Shown here piece after piece: positions 41,858 through 50,589 of a stretch of DNA of 64,000 nt. The translations under genes and the position numbers were made by a program. The first letter of the stretch is position 1; every line of letters starts with the position of its first letter. This DNA is from JBKCUI01 sp052161605 (lineage in GTDB: Bacteria > Planctomycetota > Planctomycetia > Pirellulales > Pirellulaceae). Below the pieces are notes generated by a model, which worked only from the letters and a program-made list of their open reading frames with translations, ran no database searches and was not told where the DNA came from. The DNA is taken from the NCBI GenBank assembly GCA_052161605.1, contig CP197409.1; one strand, given 5' to 3'.

Positions 41858-42130
41858 TTACTTCTTGCCGCCCTTGCCACCATGACCACGGAAGGTCCGG
41901 GTCGGGGCAAACTCACCAAGCTTGTGCCCAACCATGTCTTCTGTCACGTAGACCTTGATGTGAGCCTTGCCGTTATGGACCATAAAGGTCGTTCCCACGA
42001 ACTCGGGAACAATCGTGCATCGTCTTGCCCAAGTCTTAATGGGCTGGTTGTCGCCGGTCTCTCGAGCCTTCGAAAACTTTGCGAATAACCTGGGCTCCAC
42101 ATAGGGGCCCTTCTTTGTCGATCGTCCCAT
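41858..42130 (-). CDS. rpsS: 30S ribosomal protein S19
   Basis: 90 residues: MGRSTKKGPYVEPRLFAKF, TWARRCTIVPEFVGTTFMVH and HKLGEFAPTRTFRGHGGKGGKK. Normal length and order. Confidence 0.96.
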   Translation of the reverse strand: MGRSTKKGPYVEPRLFAKFSKARETGDNQPIKTWARRCTIVPEFVGTTFMVHNGKAHIKVYVTEDMVGHKLGEFAPTRTFRGHGGKGGKK

Positions 42131-42226
42131 TCGTCGAAATCTTCCCTACAATGTTTCTTAACTTGTTTCGCTATCGATCTCGATCGTGTTTGAAACGCGA
42201 TCGACGTATCTTCGTCGCCTAAGCGA

Positions 42227-43084
42227 TTACTTCAACTTCAACTGGCCATACCTAACCGACTTCCGTCGACGTATGATCGCCGAGTTACCCGGCTTCCTTG
42301 GTCTTCTCGTCGATCCGCCCTTCGCCAATTTGCCCGTAGGACTAACTGGATGACGCCCACCCTTGGTTCGTCCTTCACCACCACCGTGTGGGTGATCGTG
42401 CGGGTTCATCGCAGTACCACGAACGTGGGGTCTTCGACCCTTCCATCGGTTACGCCCGGCTTTTCCAATCACGACTTTCTCGTGCTCAGAATTACCCATA
42501 CGCCCAATGACCGCTCGACATTGTCCGGGAACCCGCCGCACCTCACCACTAGGCAATTGCAACTGTGCCCAACCTGACTCCCTCGCCATCAAAACAGCAC
42601 TCATGCCCGCTGAACGACACAAAGCCGCTCCTCGTCCGGGAGTCATCTCCACGCAGCAAACCTCGGTTCCTGGTGGAATGTTTCGCATTGGCAAACAGTT
42701 TCCAACTACCGGAGCGGCGTTCTCGCCATTCTCGATCGTTTGCCCGGCTTTTAAGCCGTCTGGAGCAAGCACGTATGCTTTCTCGCCATCGGCATAAACC
42801 ACCAATGCGATCCGCGCCGTTCGGTTCGGATCATACTGGATCGAATCAACCTTACCAGCGATCCCATCCTTTGTTCGACGGAAATCAATGATGCGGTACA
42901 TTCGCTTATGACCGCCGCCTCGATGGCGAACAGTGATAAAGCCCTGATTATTTCGTCCGCCCTTTTTCTTCGCTCGCTTGAGCAAAGATTTCTCGGGCTT
43001 TGCTCCTGGTGTCAATTCGACAAAGTCATTGACCGATGCGTTTCGACGCCCAGGTGAAGTTGGCCGGTATACTCTAATTCCCAT
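42227..43084 (-). CDS. rplB: 50S ribosomal protein L2
   Basis: 285 residues with MGIRVYRPTSPGRRNASV, the RNA-binding block RHRGGGHKRMYRIIDFRR and the peptidyl-transferase-near block VRGTAMNPHDHPHGGGEGR. Contains the functional histidine of that block. Confidence 0.97.
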   Translation of the reverse strand: MGIRVYRPTSPGRRNASVNDFVELTPGAKPEKSLLKRAKKKGGRNNQGFITVRHRGGGHKRMYRIIDFRRTKDGIAGKVDSIQYDPNRTARIALVVYADGEKAYVLAPDGLKAGQTIENGENAAPVVGNCLPMRNIPPGTEVCCVEMTPGRGAALCRSAGMSAVLMARESGWAQLQLPSGEVRRVPGQCRAVIGRMGNSEHEKVVIGKAGRNRWKGRRPHVRGTAMNPHDHPHGGGEGRTKGGRHPVSPTGKLAKGGSTRRPRKPGNSAIIRRRKSVRYGQLKLK

Positions 43085-43098
43085 TGTTCACTCTTCTC

Positions 43099-43410
43099 CT
43101 AGAAGAAGTCGATCTTGTGTTCGTCGCTCAGCTTAACAATGGCCTTTTTCCAAGCCTTTGTCTTACCAGCTTTCATCTTATAACGCCGAGCTTTTCCAGC
43201 TCTGTTTTGGGTCGCTACCGCAACGACCTTAACGTTGAACAATTCCTCGATCGCATCTTTGATCGCTGGCTTATCCGCAAGGGGATTAACCTCGAACGCA
43301 TAACGGTTCTGCCGAGTCGCTTTGTGCACACCCTTCTCAGTCACCAATGGTCTTACGACGATTTGGTGAGGAGTGAGGATCATCGATGTTTTAGGCTTTG
43401 GTTTGGCCAT
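43099..43410 (-). CDS. rplW: 50S ribosomal protein L23
   Basis: 103 residues: IVVRPLVTEKGVHKATRQNRYAFEV region, then NPLADKPAIKDAIEELFNVKVVAV. A tunnel-exit protein. 14 bp before rplB. Confidence 0.94.
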   Translation of the reverse strand: MAKPKPKTSMILTPHQIVVRPLVTEKGVHKATRQNRYAFEVNPLADKPAIKDAIEELFNVKVVAVATQNRAGKARRYKMKAGKTKAWKKAIVKLSDEHKIDFF

Positions 43411-43515
43411 GGTGGTCTCGCGTTCGCTAGCCCTACAATTCGTTTTTCATTAAGTCACTGTTTATGCAAAGCGGCACGATATCCGCCCAGCTTACATTCA
43501 CCTAGCTACGTTGTC

Positions 43516-44142
43516 TTACGATGCTCGAGACTGTAACCAGTCCAACGCATCTTTCGTCACTACAAGCTTCTTTGGCCGCAGGATGGTAAGTGCATTCAAG
43601 TCGGAGACCGGGGAAATCGTACATCCCTGGATGTTCCGCCCACTCAAATACACGTTCTTGTCCAAGCCACCGAGAGCCAACGTCTTGGTCTGGCCTTCCA
43701 AGCCCAAAGCCTTGAAAGCCGCAGCCAGCACCTTGGTCTTGGGAGCGTCCATTTTGATTTCGTTAACCACCACAACCGATCCGGACGTGATCTTGGCGGC
43801 CATCGCCATTCGCGTTGCAGCCTGAACAGCCTTGCGTGGCAAGCGATAATAATAAGATCTTGGTTGACGGGAGTTGGCATGTCCACCACCACGACGAACT
43901 GGTGTCCGCTTGGCACCCATCCGTGCATTACCCGTTCCTTTTTGCTTGTAAAGCTTTTTGGTCGAACCTGAAACTTCGCCGCGAGACTTTGTCTTATTGC
44001 TACCTTGTCGTTGGTTTGCCAAGTACATCACGACGACGTCGTGAAGCAACTGCTTGCTAATCTTCGGTGCAAGCTTGGCTGGGTCGATTTCGTAGTCGCC
44101 TACTTTATTCCCTGCGAGGTCAAATACTGGAAGTGTTGTCAT
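43516..44142 (-). CDS. rplD: 50S ribosomal protein L4
   Basis: 208 residues: LPVFDLAGNKVGDYEIDP, the internal loop GSTKKLYKQKGTGNARMG with RTPVRRGGGHANSRQPRSY, and C-terminal SDLNALTILRPKKLVVTKDA. In E. coli L4 also controls the S10 operon; no leader element of that type was recognised here. Confidence 0.96.
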   Translation of the reverse strand: MTTLPVFDLAGNKVGDYEIDPAKLAPKISKQLLHDVVVMYLANQRQGSNKTKSRGEVSGSTKKLYKQKGTGNARMGAKRTPVRRGGGHANSRQPRSYYYRLPRKAVQAATRMAMAAKITSGSVVVVNEIKMDAPKTKVLAAAFKALGLEGQTKTLALGGLDKNVYLSGRNIQGCTISPVSDLNALTILRPKKLVVTKDALDWLQSRAS

Positions 44143-44187
44143 TTTGCTTTGCCTTGAATGCTACGGCTACCTAGATGGATTCCGAAC

Positions 44188-44874
44188 TTAACCAACCTTG
44201 TTGGTCTCTCGAATAATCACGAATCCACCTGCTGGTCCTGGAACGGCGCCGTGTACCAAAATCAGATTGTTTTCAACGTCGATCTTCGCAACTGACAAGT
44301 TACGCATCGTTACTCGGTCCACCCCGTAGTGACCAGCTCCCTTTTTGCCTTTGCGAACGTGACCGGGGTATGTACCGGCACTGGTGCCCCCTGCATGACG
44401 GTGAACTTTCTTCACACCGTGGGTCGCACGCTGACCGGCAAAGTTATGCCGCTTCATCCATCCGGAAAACCCGCACCCCTTGCTCGTGCCGGTAACGTCT
44501 ACAGCCTTGACACCCTCAAGAATCGAAACATTGAGTTGTGCACCAACCTCGGCAGTGGGAGCCCCGCGGAACTCGCGAACAAACCGCTTTGGTTCACACT
44601 CTGCCTTGACAGAAACTGCCGCTCCAGCGGCCTTTAATTTGGTCGAACGCTTGCTAGAAATAGAGGCTACATGCCCGCGACCAGCTTTGCTCACCAACCG
44701 GCGAGGCTTGTCAGAGAAGCCCAATTGCATGGCTTCGTAACCATCACGATCTACGGTCTTGACTTGCAAAACGTGGCAAGGACCAGCTTCGATTACCGTG
44801 ACAGGAATCGCGCGTCCGTTAGCTTCAAATATCTGTGTCATACCGACCTTTCGGCCGAGAATACCTTTGCTCAT
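44188..44874 (-). CDS. rplC: 50S ribosomal protein L3
   Basis: About 228 residues. The frame is open to 44922, but the ATG at 44874 gives MSKGILGRKVGMTQIFEANG, the standard L3 start, preceded by GGAACAAAAAG. Further motifs: VTGTSKGCGFSGWMKRHNF, GTYPGHVRKGKKGAGHYGV. A 179-bp gap precedes it after rpsJ. Confidence 0.96.
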   Translation of the reverse strand: MSKGILGRKVGMTQIFEANGRAIPVTVIEAGPCHVLQVKTVDRDGYEAMQLGFSDKPRRLVSKAGRGHVASISSKRSTKLKAAGAAVSVKAECEPKRFVREFRGAPTAEVGAQLNVSILEGVKAVDVTGTSKGCGFSGWMKRHNFAGQRATHGVKKVHRHAGGTSAGTYPGHVRKGKKGAGHYGVDRVTMRNLSVAKIDVENNLILVHGAVPGPAGGFVIIRETNKVG

Positions 44875-45053
44875 CTTTTTGTTCCGTAAATCGTTTGCCT
44901 TAAGGGACTCGTCGACAATCACGACCCCAACTTCAAGTTGAAAGGCCTGGCAGGCTCTCCATCGACAGGAACGAGCCCAAAGATTACCGAAGGTTACCCG
45001 CAGGGCTTCCGTTCATCGTGGAATCCTGATGGATACGTTAAATTACCGCAAAA

Positions 45054-45377
45054 CTATCGCGACGTGGCCTTGATCTTGATGTCCACCCCTGCTGGGAGAC
45101 TCAACTTGTTCAAGGCTTCAATGGTCTTCGCTGTCGCCTGCTTGATATCGATCAAACGCTTGTGCGTTCGGATCTCAAACTGCTGACGTGCTTTCTTGTC
45201 GATGTTCGGGCCGGAAAGAACGGTGTATCGCTCGATCCTGGTTGGCAATGGAATGGGACCATGGACTTCAGAGTGGGTACGCTTAGCTGTATCCACAATC
45301 TCCATAGCACTTTGATCCAGAACGGCATGATCATACGCTTCCATTCTGATGCGAATTACTTCATGCGATCCAGACAC
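45054..45377 (-). CDS. rpsJ: 30S ribosomal protein S10
   Basis: 107 residues if started at the GTG at 45377 (SGSHEVIRIRMEAYDH...). The frame is open to an ATG at 45500, but AGGTGG lies 8 bases before this GTG, and the result matches normal S10 length. Motifs IRMEAYDHAVLDQSAMEIV, RTHSEVHGPIPLPTRIERYT and FEIRTHKRLIDI are diagnostic. First gene of the ribosomal cluster in the window; rpsL, rpsG, fusA and tuf are not present upstream. Confidence 0.94.
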   Translation of the reverse strand: MSGSHEVIRIRMEAYDHAVLDQSAMEIVDTAKRTHSEVHGPIPLPTRIERYTVLSGPNIDKKARQQFEIRTHKRLIDIKQATAKTIEALNKLSLPAGVDIKIKATSR

Positions 45378-45465
45378 TGTTATTACCACCTGTACTAAAC
45401 ATCGAAAATCAGCAATCCAACCCTTGGATGCTATGCCATTTCCCACATCGGTCGCGGGAGGGGAG

Positions 45466-45494
45466 AATTTAGGGAGGAGCCCCCAAGTCGTCAA
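45466..45494 (-). promoter_or_regulatory. Candidate promoter of the S10-spc cluster
   Basis: On the minus strand TTGACG (45494-45489) and TAAATT (45471-45466) are 17 bp apart, about 90 bp before the rpsJ start. This lies between the acireductone dioxygenase stop and rpsJ and would drive the ribosomal genes. Confidence 0.5.
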
Positions 45495-45553
45495 TCGCAA
45501 AAGTTCGGATTTTGTTGCGATCTAGTTGAAAGAAAGGTTTGTACCCCCGGAAT

Positions 45554-46129
45554 CTAGCCTACACCGCCCAGTTTTGTATCGATTGGTAAATAGCTACCAC
45601 CAAAACACGCGGGACTAAACTTCTCATGCACAGGCGTTTCGACGTAATGTGGTGTCCATCCCGTCATGTCTTGGAAAAACCGGATACAGCGTATGTGCCT
45701 GTCGTCGCACAAGTTAAACCAATGGTTCATCCCTTTGGGTACGTTGATCATGTCGCCACTCTCAACCGTGACCCCAAATACGGGGCCGCCGTCTGGATGG
45801 AGGTGGAACACTCCCTTGCCAGCGACGGTAAATCGGACCTCATCCTCGGTGTGGATGTGCTCCTTGTCGAACTTAGCCAGCATAGCGTCCAAGTTTGGGG
45901 TGCTCGGGTTGACGTTGATTACGTCCGCAGTCACATACCCACCCGCTTGCTTTACCTGCTCGATCTCCTGAGCATACTCCTGCAAAATCTCTTCGTCGGT
46001 TGCCCCGTCTTTTAGCCTGCCGGCGACTTGCCAGTGCTCATAAACGATCCCGAACGGCCTTAGAAATTCAACGATTTCCAAAGGTTCATTAATGGTGCGG
46101 TTTTGCTCTTCAATGAATATGCTTGCCAT
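45554..46129 (-). CDS. mtnD: Acireductone dioxygenase
   Basis: About 191 residues, cupin-fold metalloenzyme of the methionine salvage pathway (oxidises acireductone to 2-keto-4-methylthiobutyrate and formate with Fe). Metal ligands are in HIHTEDEVRFTVAGKGVFHL (two His and a Glu) and the later His in VPKGMNHWFNL. FFQDMTGWTPHYV is the family C-terminal block. The ATG at 46129 (MASIFIEEQN) is favoured over that at 46144. No other methionine salvage gene is nearby; it sits between an FtsQ-like gene and the ribosomal cluster, same strand. Confidence 0.9.
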   Translation of the reverse strand: MASIFIEEQNRTINEPLEIVEFLRPFGIVYEHWQVAGRLKDGATDEEILQEYAQEIEQVKQAGGYVTADVINVNPSTPNLDAMLAKFDKEHIHTEDEVRFTVAGKGVFHLHPDGGPVFGVTVESGDMINVPKGMNHWFNLCDDRHIRCIRFFQDMTGWTPHYVETPVHEKFSPACFGGSYLPIDTKLGGVG

Positions 46130-46207
46130 AGAATTTCGACTCATTTGCGGTGGGATACAGTGACATGAATGCTCAATTGTAGCGTTTTTGGCCGGACAGG
46201 CGAACTG

Positions 46208-47104
46208 CTAGTCCCGATCCGAAACCGTCAAGTCCAAGCTCTCTCGACTCCAAAGCGTTCTGTTGGAGGCTGCGTCCAATAATCTGCTTAGCTTGTTGCT
46301 GGCCGACGGCTCGGCGATTCCTTCCATACCAATAGCGCACCCCCACTTTACTCTCGGCCCTGTCTTGTCAGCACCAGCGGCTGTGATTAGCTCGAAAACC
46401 CACCCCCTTCGGGACTGGCCGTTGCCATAGACGTTGACCCTGCGAATCATTGCGTGCTCTCGATGTGGTGCCAGCAACGCACACAATTCTGCTGCCTGTT
46501 CAATTCTGGCGTCTCCAAATCGTCGCCCCTCCAGGCGGTCATCACTATCTCTGATTCCCGTTGCGTAAATCCAGATATAGCGAGGCACGTCACTTTCCTG
46601 AAAATGCTCCCGGGGCAACAAAACGCCTTCCCTGTCAATGGGAAGAAAGGATGATCGGCCATCCTCCCCCTCGCAATGAACCATCGCCACCGGCTGCCGA
46701 AATTCCGCCTTCACCAGAACCCGCCCCCCGGCAACCAATTGAACTTGCTGGGTCTTTCGAATCGATGGATGGGAGTCAAAGGCCCTGGCGATTACCGCCG
46801 TAGCTTGATTGTCGAAAATCGAAACGTGCTCCAAACCACCAGCCCTAAACACGTCGTCCGTGATCGATGACTTGAGCCAATCGGGCTGCGTTAAGAGGAC
46901 ATCTTCCTGATTGATGCCGTAAAACGTCTTCTCGTAGTGATGGGCTCCATAGAAAAGCCAGCCGAAATAGCCGATGAGCAAAAGAAGCGATGGCCCCACC
47001 ATGCTCAACAATGCCGTGCGAGGAATAGATCGAAACCAACCTAGCAAATGAGACCAAATCAAGGGCTCTTTCTTCGTTTGGGATTCGATATCTGCCGAAG
47101 CCAT
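46208..47104 (-). CDS. FtsQ-like membrane protein (POTRA-type), murB neighbour
   Basis: 298 residues, bitopic: a 40-residue cytosolic part, one membrane helix (ALLSMVGPSLLLLIGYFGWLF, here 34-54) and an extracytoplasmic domain. After the helix come DDVFRAGGLEHVSIFDNQATAVIARAFDSHPSIRK and ...LVKAEFRQPVAMV, resembling the FtsQ/DivIB POTRA and beta domains (a substrate-facing strand followed by R-x-P). FLPIDREGVLLP fits the FtsQ 'D-x-x-G-x-x' segment. It directly follows murB (79 bp), as ftsQ does in dcw clusters. The assignment rests on layout and synteny, not strong similarity. Confidence 0.6.
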   Translation of the reverse strand: MASADIESQTKKEPLIWSHLLGWFRSIPRTALLSMVGPSLLLLIGYFGWLFYGAHHYEKTFYGINQEDVLLTQPDWLKSSITDDVFRAGGLEHVSIFDNQATAVIARAFDSHPSIRKTQQVQLVAGGRVLVKAEFRQPVAMVHCEGEDGRSSFLPIDREGVLLPREHFQESDVPRYIWIYATGIRDSDDRLEGRRFGDARIEQAAELCALLAPHREHAMIRRVNVYGNGQSRRGWVFELITAAGADKTGPRVKWGCAIGMEGIAEPSASNKLSRLLDAASNRTLWSRESLDLTVSDRD

Positions 47105-47183
47105 CTCGTACGTCCTTGTACAAAATCGTTAGGTTTCGCTGCCCATCGATTGACAGCGAGGCGCACTCCGCCACATCTAGCGT

Positions 47184-48065
47184 TTACCAAATTTGAAGGT
47201 ACTGCTGCAACTGCACTCCGCTGCGATCTTGAACCCCCTGCTTGATCCTTTCCAGCAATTTCAAAACTTGACCGCTCGTGGCTCCAGCGCTAGCGATCAA
47301 GAAATTGGGATAGGCCGTGCTCATCCGGACCGCACCTTCCACAGCACCAACCATTCCGGCTTGCTGGATGAGATCCGCAGCTTTGTAACCTACGGGGTCA
47401 ATAAAAGCCAACGCCGCCCGCTCGGGAAAGGAAGGCTGCGAACGACGCTTCAGAATCCAAAAGGTTTGCTGCCTCTTGGTCAATGCTTCTGCGTCCCCCG
47501 CATAAAGCGAAAACGTAACCTCAATTAACGCGACACCATCTAAACCGCTCGTGCGATGCGTAAACGCCATTTCATCCCGCGTCACGTCTCGAATGCTCCC
47601 GTCTTTTGCTAGCACTTTCGCTGATTTGATGGACTGGGAAATGTCTCCCTCATCCGAGCCGCAGTTGCCGCGAACCGCTCCGCCAACCGTGCCTGGAATT
47701 GCGACCAAGTGCTCGAGCCCCCCCAGTCCCAGTCCGACAGCATGCCCAACGACGTGAGATAACTTGGCGCCCGCCCCACACGTGAGCATCGTTCCAGCCT
47801 GTGAAATCTGTGAAAACGCGGGGGCTGTCAGCATCATGGTGACCCCGGCGAAACCCGCTTCTCGAACTAGCACGTTCGATCCGCCACCCAACAATCGAAC
47901 CGGTATCGACTGATCGTTACAAGCCTTTAGGACCTGCGATGCCTCCTCCACCGAATCGGGCTCAACCAGATACCTGGTTGGACCACCTATCTGTAGCCAT
48001 GTGAAAGGAGCCAGGGATTCGTTTTCCCGGATAATGCTAGAATATTGTGCCAGCTGATGCGTCAT
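47184..48065 (-). CDS. murB: UDP-N-acetylenolpyruvoylglucosamine reductase
   Basis: About 293 residues, FAD/NADPH-dependent reductase of peptidoglycan precursor synthesis. FAD-binding: LQIGGPTRYLVEP, VRLLGGGSNVLVRE, CGAGAKLSHVVGHAVGLGLGGLEHL and IPGTVGGAVRGNCG. C-terminal: IDPVGYKAADLIQQAGMVGAVEGAVRMS and PNFLIASAGATSGQVLKL. The active-site residues S/E are at ...FAIDPVG and near the end. Frame is open to 48119; the ATG at 48065 matches homologue lengths better. Lies between a secreted thioredoxin and the FtsQ-like gene. Confidence 0.92.
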   Translation of the reverse strand: MTHQLAQYSSIIRENESLAPFTWLQIGGPTRYLVEPDSVEEASQVLKACNDQSIPVRLLGGGSNVLVREAGFAGVTMMLTAPAFSQISQAGTMLTCGAGAKLSHVVGHAVGLGLGGLEHLVAIPGTVGGAVRGNCGSDEGDISQSIKSAKVLAKDGSIRDVTRDEMAFTHRTSGLDGVALIEVTFSLYAGDAEALTKRQQTFWILKRRSQPSFPERAALAFIDPVGYKAADLIQQAGMVGAVEGAVRMSTAYPNFLIASAGATSGQVLKLLERIKQGVQDRSGVQLQQYLQIW

Positions 48066-48150
48066 ACGATTGTTCAAACTTACGAAAAAAGGGACGCGAG
48101 AACTGGTCCGTCCTCGCATCCCCTGGTTGTACCATCCGATCCCGTTTACG

Positions 48151-48585
48151 CTACCGTCGCTGAGGCAGAACTTCTATTGCACGGGACAGTAGCTCCTTAA
48201 CCCGCCGCTCACTCTGCATTCCCGTGAGCGAGAACTTTTTCCATCCTTTGTCGCTCTCGCAGAATACCACAATTTGTGGCAAGGTGTTTCCCTGCATAAT
48301 TTGCGATGCGATCTCTGGATGCTTGTCCTTGTCTACTTGGGTGTAGACAACCTCTTTCAACTGCCCCGAATTCTTCATCGGGGTGATGGTTTCGGTCTTC
48401 ATCGTCTTGCATGCTTGGCACCAATCGGCACCAACCAAAACTACGAGTGGCTTTCGCTCTCTCTGGGCTTGCTGATAAGCTACCTCGTAAGAGACCGGCT
48501 CCTCCTTCTTGTCAGCGGGCTTATCTGCTCCACTTGCGAAGCCTCCCGCAACTCCCAACACAACCAATGCCGCAATCCGCAACAT
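48151..48585 (-). CDS. Secreted thioredoxin-like protein
   Basis: 144 residues: a signal peptide (MLRIAALVVLGVAGGFASG) then a thioredoxin fold with the active site GADWCQACKTMKTE (CxxC = Cys-Gln-Ala-Cys) and the cis-proline segment NTLPQIVVF. It lacks a membrane domain and resembles the C-terminal domain of DsbD or thioredoxin_7 proteins; it probably reduces disulfides or moves electrons outside the cytoplasm. AAAGGGG precedes the ATG. First gene of a minus-strand run ending with acireductone dioxygenase. Confidence 0.82.
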   Translation of the reverse strand: MLRIAALVVLGVAGGFASGADKPADKKEEPVSYEVAYQQAQRERKPLVVLVGADWCQACKTMKTETITPMKNSGQLKEVVYTQVDKDKHPEIASQIMQGNTLPQIVVFCESDKGWKKFSLTGMQSERRVKELLSRAIEVLPQRR

Positions 48586-49314
48586 CGTGGACCCCTTTCC
48601 TTAGGTAAAGGACTAGTAAAAGTTTGCACCCGAGCCGCAAAGTCCGTTTCGCTGTCCCACCATCCATCGGAAGGACGCCCGTAGTGTTTTTTGCCGACAG
48701 AGTACCAAACCGCATTTCGTAGGATGTCGAATCTAAGGGGTGTTAAATCAGGGTGAGTTTGCGGATTAGATAAGCTCTGCTGACAGCAACAAGGCACGGA
48801 GTATAGGCCCCCGAAAGCAATTCGCAACACTCGGAATCGCTCTTGCTTTGCTAGCATCGACCAAAAAAGCCCCCTGCGTCGCGTCAATTTGACGCAACTT
48901 CTGTCTCAACGGGAACGATCCCCACCCGGAAGCCAAATTCGCTAAGGCTTTCCCAAACCAAAACTTAGGAGCGTCCCTTACCAAGTTCCCATCACGCAGC
49001 CACAACCCCCCATTATGGGGTGTGCACTGTGGGAACATTTTTTTGGACTTACCTAGTTTTTATGACCAAAGAACCATCAGGGAATCCACTTTCCTGCCGG
49101 TTGGAGTGGTGACGTTAATTCGGATTGAACCGTCGAGCTAGGTGCTGTTTTGCTAAAAACGCTCCACGCTGACGGGCTTGATTTACCGCCAGGAGCTGGA
49201 GCAAATACCCTAGAAAGAACCCTGCACCCCCAAAAAGTGCGGTGCGGGGACACGAGACACCTTCTGAGAACCTAAACGAATCAAGTAGACACCGAAGTCG
49301 ATCGATCGCATCAA
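48586..49314. other. Long intergenic region with palindromes
   Basis: No convincing protein gene in about 730 bp. It contains a perfect palindrome GCGTCAATTTGACGC (48881-48895), a plus-strand terminator-like hairpin (48985-49044), and, near the right edge, a sequence GGTGCGGGGACACGAGACACC (about 49242-49262) that resembles a degenerate repeat edge. It should also hold the promoter of the polysaccharide operon starting at 49315. Confidence 0.5.
48985..49044 (+). terminator. Terminator-like hairpin with T-run, possible end of a small RNA
   Basis: GTTCCCA (48985-48991) pairs with TGGGAAC (49030-49036), enclosing a second perfect stem CCCCAT-T-ATGGGG (49008-49020), and is followed directly by ATTTTTTT. 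No plus-strand gene ends here: the nearest plus-strand gene begins at 49315 and the preceding genes run on the minus strand. It could terminate a small untranslated RNA. Confidence 0.45.
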
Positions 49315-50589
49315 ATGCAGTACAGCCCGCCAACCCGAAAACTTCTGATACTGGCCTTCTGCTGCCACCCGCGAGGAACTATGGAGCATCGCAACGGGTG
49401 GCACCGCGCGGTCCTGGCTGCCCAAGCTGGATACGAAACCACCGTACTTTACTGCCCATGCAGCACTGACCTTGACGACTCGATGTTGACATCCGTCTTG
49501 CCCGCCGAGTTAAAAGAGATGGTCCGATTCGTGCCCGTCTCCCCTAGCGAAATCGCCAAGAAATGGCTCGGCTTCGAACCGATGTTCTATGCGGCCTACA
49601 AGCACTGGCATCGGTTGGCCTTTCGTACGGCGGCCCAATTGTATGCTTCGGCCCCTTTTGATCTGACCCACACGGTTACCCTCTGCGGTTTCCGTGAACC
49701 CGGGTTCCTCTGGCAACTCGATGTTCCTCATGTCTGGGGACCGATCGGGGGCAACCACATCTTCCCCGAACCTTTTTCGAAGCTTCTAGACAGAAAGGAC
49801 CGTTGCCGCGAACGAGTCAGATCGATTCTCAACTGGCTCCAACTGAACACAACCCCACGAGTCAAAAAGGCTGCCAGAAGAAGCGCGGTTGTCATGGCTG
49901 CTACCAGCCCCGCCCAGGAGACCTTTCAGCAGACGTTCGGCATCGAGGTTTTGAAAGAGCTTGAGACGGGAATCACCAAGGTCCGCGAACAAAGCCGCCC
50001 CCCCCGCCAGCCTCATGAACCGCTCAAAATTCTCTGGGCAGGGCGACTCCGTGGCTGGAAAGCCCTTCCCATTTTGCTTCACGCCATCTCGAAGCTGCCA
50101 AACAAACATTCGGTGCAGCTTCGCGTCTTAGGTGACGGCAACTGCCAACGACCGTGGCAACAACTGGCTGGTTCGCTCGGAATCGCCGGCCTAATCGAGT
50201 GGATCCCTTGGCCGACCTACCTGGAAACGCTTCCCTACTACGATTGGGCCGACGTTTTCGCATTTACAAGTCTTAGAGATACATCCGGGACCGGACTCCT
50301 TGAAGCCCTGGCCGCCGGCTGCCCGGTCATCACGGTCGGACACCAAGGTGCCGCCGACATCGTCGACGACTCATGCGGAATTCTGACACCTGTTCACGAC
50401 CTGCCAACCACCATCCAAGCATTCGCGGACGCGATCACACAACTTCAGACGTCCCCCGACCTTTGGAAACGATTGTCCGATGGGAGCCTAGCCCGAGCCA
50501 AGTCTTTTCTGTGGGACTCGCGGCTCGAACAAACTCGCGAGACCTATGAAAGGGCACTATCGAAGAAGTCCGGGGAGGCTAGCCCGTGA
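49315..50589 (+). CDS. Glycosyltransferase family 4
   Basis: 424 residues, GT-B fold cytosolic glycosyltransferase. N-terminal acceptor domain (LLILAFCCHPRGTMEHRNGW); C-terminal donor domain with KILWAGRLRGWKALPILLHAI, VLGDGNCQRPWQQLA, the 'LRDTSGTGLLEALAAGCPVITVGHQGAADIV' region that includes the conserved E-x(7)-E-like nucleotide-sugar site (TGLLEALAAGCPVI), and DSCGILTP. First of a five-gene polysaccharide operon with overlapping genes; its stop overlaps the next start by GTGA. Donor sugar unknown. Confidence 0.85.
   Translation: MQYSPPTRKLLILAFCCHPRGTMEHRNGWHRAVLAAQAGYETTVLYCPCSTDLDDSMLTSVLPAELKEMVRFVPVSPSEIAKKWLGFEPMFYAAYKHWHRLAFRTAAQLYASAPFDLTHTVTLCGFREPGFLWQLDVPHVWGPIGGNHIFPEPFSKLLDRKDRCRERVRSILNWLQLNTTPRVKKAARRSAVVMAATSPAQETFQQTFGIEVLKELETGITKVREQSRPPRQPHEPLKILWAGRLRGWKALPILLHAISKLPNKHSVQLRVLGDGNCQRPWQQLAGSLGIAGLIEWIPWPTYLETLPYYDWADVFAFTSLRDTSGTGLLEALAAGCPVITVGHQGAADIVDDSCGILTPVHDLPTTIQAFADAITQLQTSPDLWKRLSDGSLARAKSFLWDSRLEQTRETYERALSKKSGEASP

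Noticed and set aside
41513..42088. 191-codon plus-strand frame over rplV and rpsS
   Set aside because: Antisense shadow; the reverse strand encodes clear L22 and S19.
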